Below, in pieces: positions 62,703 through 64,000 of a DNA stretch of 64,000 nucleotides; the first letter of the stretch is position 1, and every line of letters begins with the position of its first letter. The notes beneath the pieces are model-generated. The model did no database searches. It was not told where the DNA came from and saw only the letters and a program-made list of their open reading frames with translations. Both the position numbers and the translations under genes were made by a program. Source of the DNA: Halarchaeoplasma sp046498385 (GTDB lineage Archaea; Thermoplasmatota; Thermoplasmata; Halarchaeoplasmatales; Halarchaeoplasmataceae); contig JAWOAU010000074.1 in assembly GCA_046498385.1 (NCBI GenBank), forward strand, positions 10,286 to 74,285, read 5' to 3'.

Positions 62703-62912
62703 CTTATATTACGTTTATAGCAATCGCCTATCGCTTCACCATTTATAAAGGTTCGCTTGACCCCGGACTCAATAAAGGTTAGCTATATGCTCAATCACCC
62801 GGCTTTTCGGAGTCCCGAGGAAGAGTTATCGATTTTGCCGTTCCCACGATGAAACCCGGGTCATCGTTACGAGGTTGTCAAAAGTCTAGTGATAGGCACT
62901 GTATAAGAGAAA
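62703..62912. other. Non-coding region with repeats and a hairpin
   Basis: The 210-bp stretch holds two direct repeats ATAAAGGTT with following GCT (62745 and 62772, 27 bp apart), a plus-strand TATA-like ATTTATAAAG at 62741-62750, and a perfect 7-bp hairpin ACGATGA / TCATCGT (62846-62852, 62861-62867) around AACCCGGG. No gene is apparent. An unrecognised small RNA is possible but unproven. Confidence 0.35.
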
Positions 62913-63923
62913 CTATATATTCTCGTACAGCCAGTAAGGGCCCTTGCAGACCGTTGTAGAGTACCGCATCTCGGATATCCGATCTATGTCCGAATATGGT
63001 ATTTCGAAGGAGGGGGGTATTTGCTCAATATTTACCATGTTGATCACATCCCCTAGTAAAATATCGAATGACTTCTCCGCACCGTTTAACGGATCACTAA
63101 CGCCTTCGTAGAGCTGGTAGTAGCCTTTAGAGAAGAACAAATAGTCCCGCACCGCAAATACCGGACCTGGACGCTGCCATGGTATCTCGAAGGTGAGTGT
63201 TATGTGCTCACCGGGTACGATGGTCACCATGTCTCCGTTGCCTTCCAGTAGCATGTCCGTAACATCCTCGACACCGTTGAGCATGGCACTCACCAAGGGT
63301 GCTTCCTGTACATTCACTGGTGTCGGTACCGAGTTGTCCAGCCCGACGAAGTCTAGGTAATGGTTCTGTGTGCTCACTATCTGTATCTCAACCTCACCTA
63401 TACCGCCGGGTACGAATTCCTGTAACACATCCCTGAGAGGCATCACTATATCTGAAGGATGGTTGCGCGGATGGAGTACGGTCACATCGATCCACTCACC
63501 TCCATCTACTCTCAAACTCACGTATAAGGAGGTCTTTAGATGAAACATCAACCCCGGGGTTGAGCTCATGATGTACTGCTCGGTATATGAATCGAAGCCG
63601 TGACTCCGTACAACCAGCTTCTGATGCCGCCATCGTGCATTACCTATGTCTCCATAGTTAAGTACAACCGATGAGCCTTCCGGCATGTACATCGGTTCAC
63701 TGTCGGTGTCGCTCACATACTCAAGCACGTCCTCGCCGTAACCGTCATATGCGGAGATCGGTGGCACGGGGTCCTTGTAGGTCATATACTCGTAGTCAGG
63801 TGTAATGCCCACGCTGTAGCCTTCCCTATGATCTAAGGTATGAAGGGAGAATGTATCGAAAAAGTCCTGCGTATGTTCGAATTCTTCTATCTTGAGCGAG
63901 TAGTGGCCATCCTTAGGTACCAT
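62913..63923 (-). CDS. C-terminal part of a secreted or surface protein
   Basis: The 336-residue frame starts MVPKDGHYSLKIEEFEHTQ, then SLHTLDHREGYSVGITPDYEY, and contains YKDPVPPISAYDGYGEDVL and ARWRHQKLVVRSHGF. This resembles the C-terminal module of large archaeal exported proteins that usually have a preceding part with a signal sequence. None is found in this frame: a stop lies six codons before the ATG. It may be a separate gene or the back half of a gene split by a frameshift. Confidence 0.6.
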   Translation of the reverse strand: MVPKDGHYSLKIEEFEHTQDFFDTFSLHTLDHREGYSVGITPDYEYMTYKDPVPPISAYDGYGEDVLEYVSDTDSEPMYMPEGSSVVLNYGDIGNARWRHQKLVVRSHGFDSYTEQYIMSSTPGLMFHLKTSLYVSLRVDGGEWIDVTVLHPRNHPSDIVMPLRDVLQEFVPGGIGEVEIQIVSTQNHYLDFVGLDNSVPTPVNVQEAPLVSAMLNGVEDVTDMLLEGNGDMVTIVPGEHITLTFEIPWQRPGPVFAVRDYLFFSKGYYQLYEGVSDPLNGAEKSFDILLGDVINMVNIEQIPPSFEIPYSDIDRISEMRYSTTVCKGPYWLYENI

Positions 63924-64000
63924 GGTATTCTGGAGGATCTACCTCAACATAACCCTCTTCTTCTGGTTCCTCAGATTTTTTCCTGAATTTTGAGAAAAAT
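63913..64000 (-). CDS. C-terminus of an upstream gene (partial, maybe the same gene)
   Basis: In another frame, the reverse strand stays open from the window edge to a TAA at 63913-63915, giving a basic then acidic tail (FFSKFRKKSEEPEEEG, then YVEVDPPEYHGT). It overlaps the start of the next gene by 11 bp. It could be a separate protein with a charged cytosolic tail or, since joining frames gives a natural-looking reading, the front half of the next gene. Confidence 0.5.
   Translation of the reverse strand, partial: FFSKFRKKSEEPEEEGYVEVDPPEYHGT

Noticed and set aside
1..64000. CRISPR arrays, insertion sequences, integrases or prophage genes
   Set aside because: No regularly spaced repeats, transposase or integrase motifs, or terminal inverted repeats were seen.

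Overview
This window is archaeal. It carries a thermosome, TBP, MBF1, two ORC1/Cdc6 initiators, an LSm protein, L37e, S15, aIF2-beta, Kae1, archaeosine TGT, pantoate kinase, an archaeal RPA with its RPA-associated partner, an intramembrane PSH protease and an archaeal-type RNase P RNA. Genes have TATA boxes and GGTGAT-like Shine-Dalgarno sites or short leaders. The family mix (aIF2-beta fused to a TRAM domain, DUF2240, DUF357, DUF5611, DUF5679 and several zinc-ribbon membrane proteins) suggests a euryarchaeote, most likely a Thermoplasmatota relative. The phylum is an inference. The 14-gene Mbh-type [NiFe]-hydrogenase/Mrp operon with its maturation protease suggests an anaerobe that reoxidises ferredoxin by making H2 while pumping ions. 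AMP-forming acetyl-CoA synthetase and malic enzyme link acetate and C4 acids to central carbon.

Layout. 1-7.8 kb: start of a Trm5-like methyltransferase gene, dphB, a new small secreted-peptide ORF, thermosome, tmk/LSm/L37e around one shared promoter, tgtA, a zinc-ribbon membrane protein, a 376-bp hairpin-rich non-coding region, tRNA-Leu(CAG) and a membrane FKBP. 7.9-13.5 kb: nucleotide and cofactor synthesis (purA, purF, pdxT, guaA glutaminase subunit, pyrG). 13.5-18.8 kb: flavin-type oxidase, THEP1, and a copper cassette (a 47-aa Cys protein, CopA and a divergent Lrp-TRASH regulator), then a DUF192 protein. 18.9-25.3 kb: acs, methyltransferase, PSH protease with aIF2-beta, a CaCA antiporter and small membrane proteins. 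25.4-34 kb: the mbhA-N operon and the hydrogenase protease. 34-43 kb: mbf1, RPA and its partner, malic enzyme, kae1, DUF5679 and rnpB. 43-53 kb: GNAT/YoaP protein, cdc6 paralogue 2, TldD/TldE pair, HerA-like ATPase, coenzyme A genes. 53-59.6 kb: DHH nuclease, S15, HisA-like protein, Hjc-like nuclease, aspS. 59.6-64 kb: a probable replication origin with an ORB element beside cdc6 paralogue 1, then signal peptidase, tbp and the end of a large secreted or surface protein locus.

The genome is compact: many genes overlap by 1-11 bp both within operons and between convergent pairs. No CRISPR array, insertion sequence or prophage is visible. The most unusual items are the hairpin-rich region at 6454-6766, long inverted repeats in the mbf1 and tbp promoters, two unlisted small-protein genes with good expression signals (865-999 and 17192-17335), and a DUF2240 gene whose conserved N-terminus has no canonical start codon.
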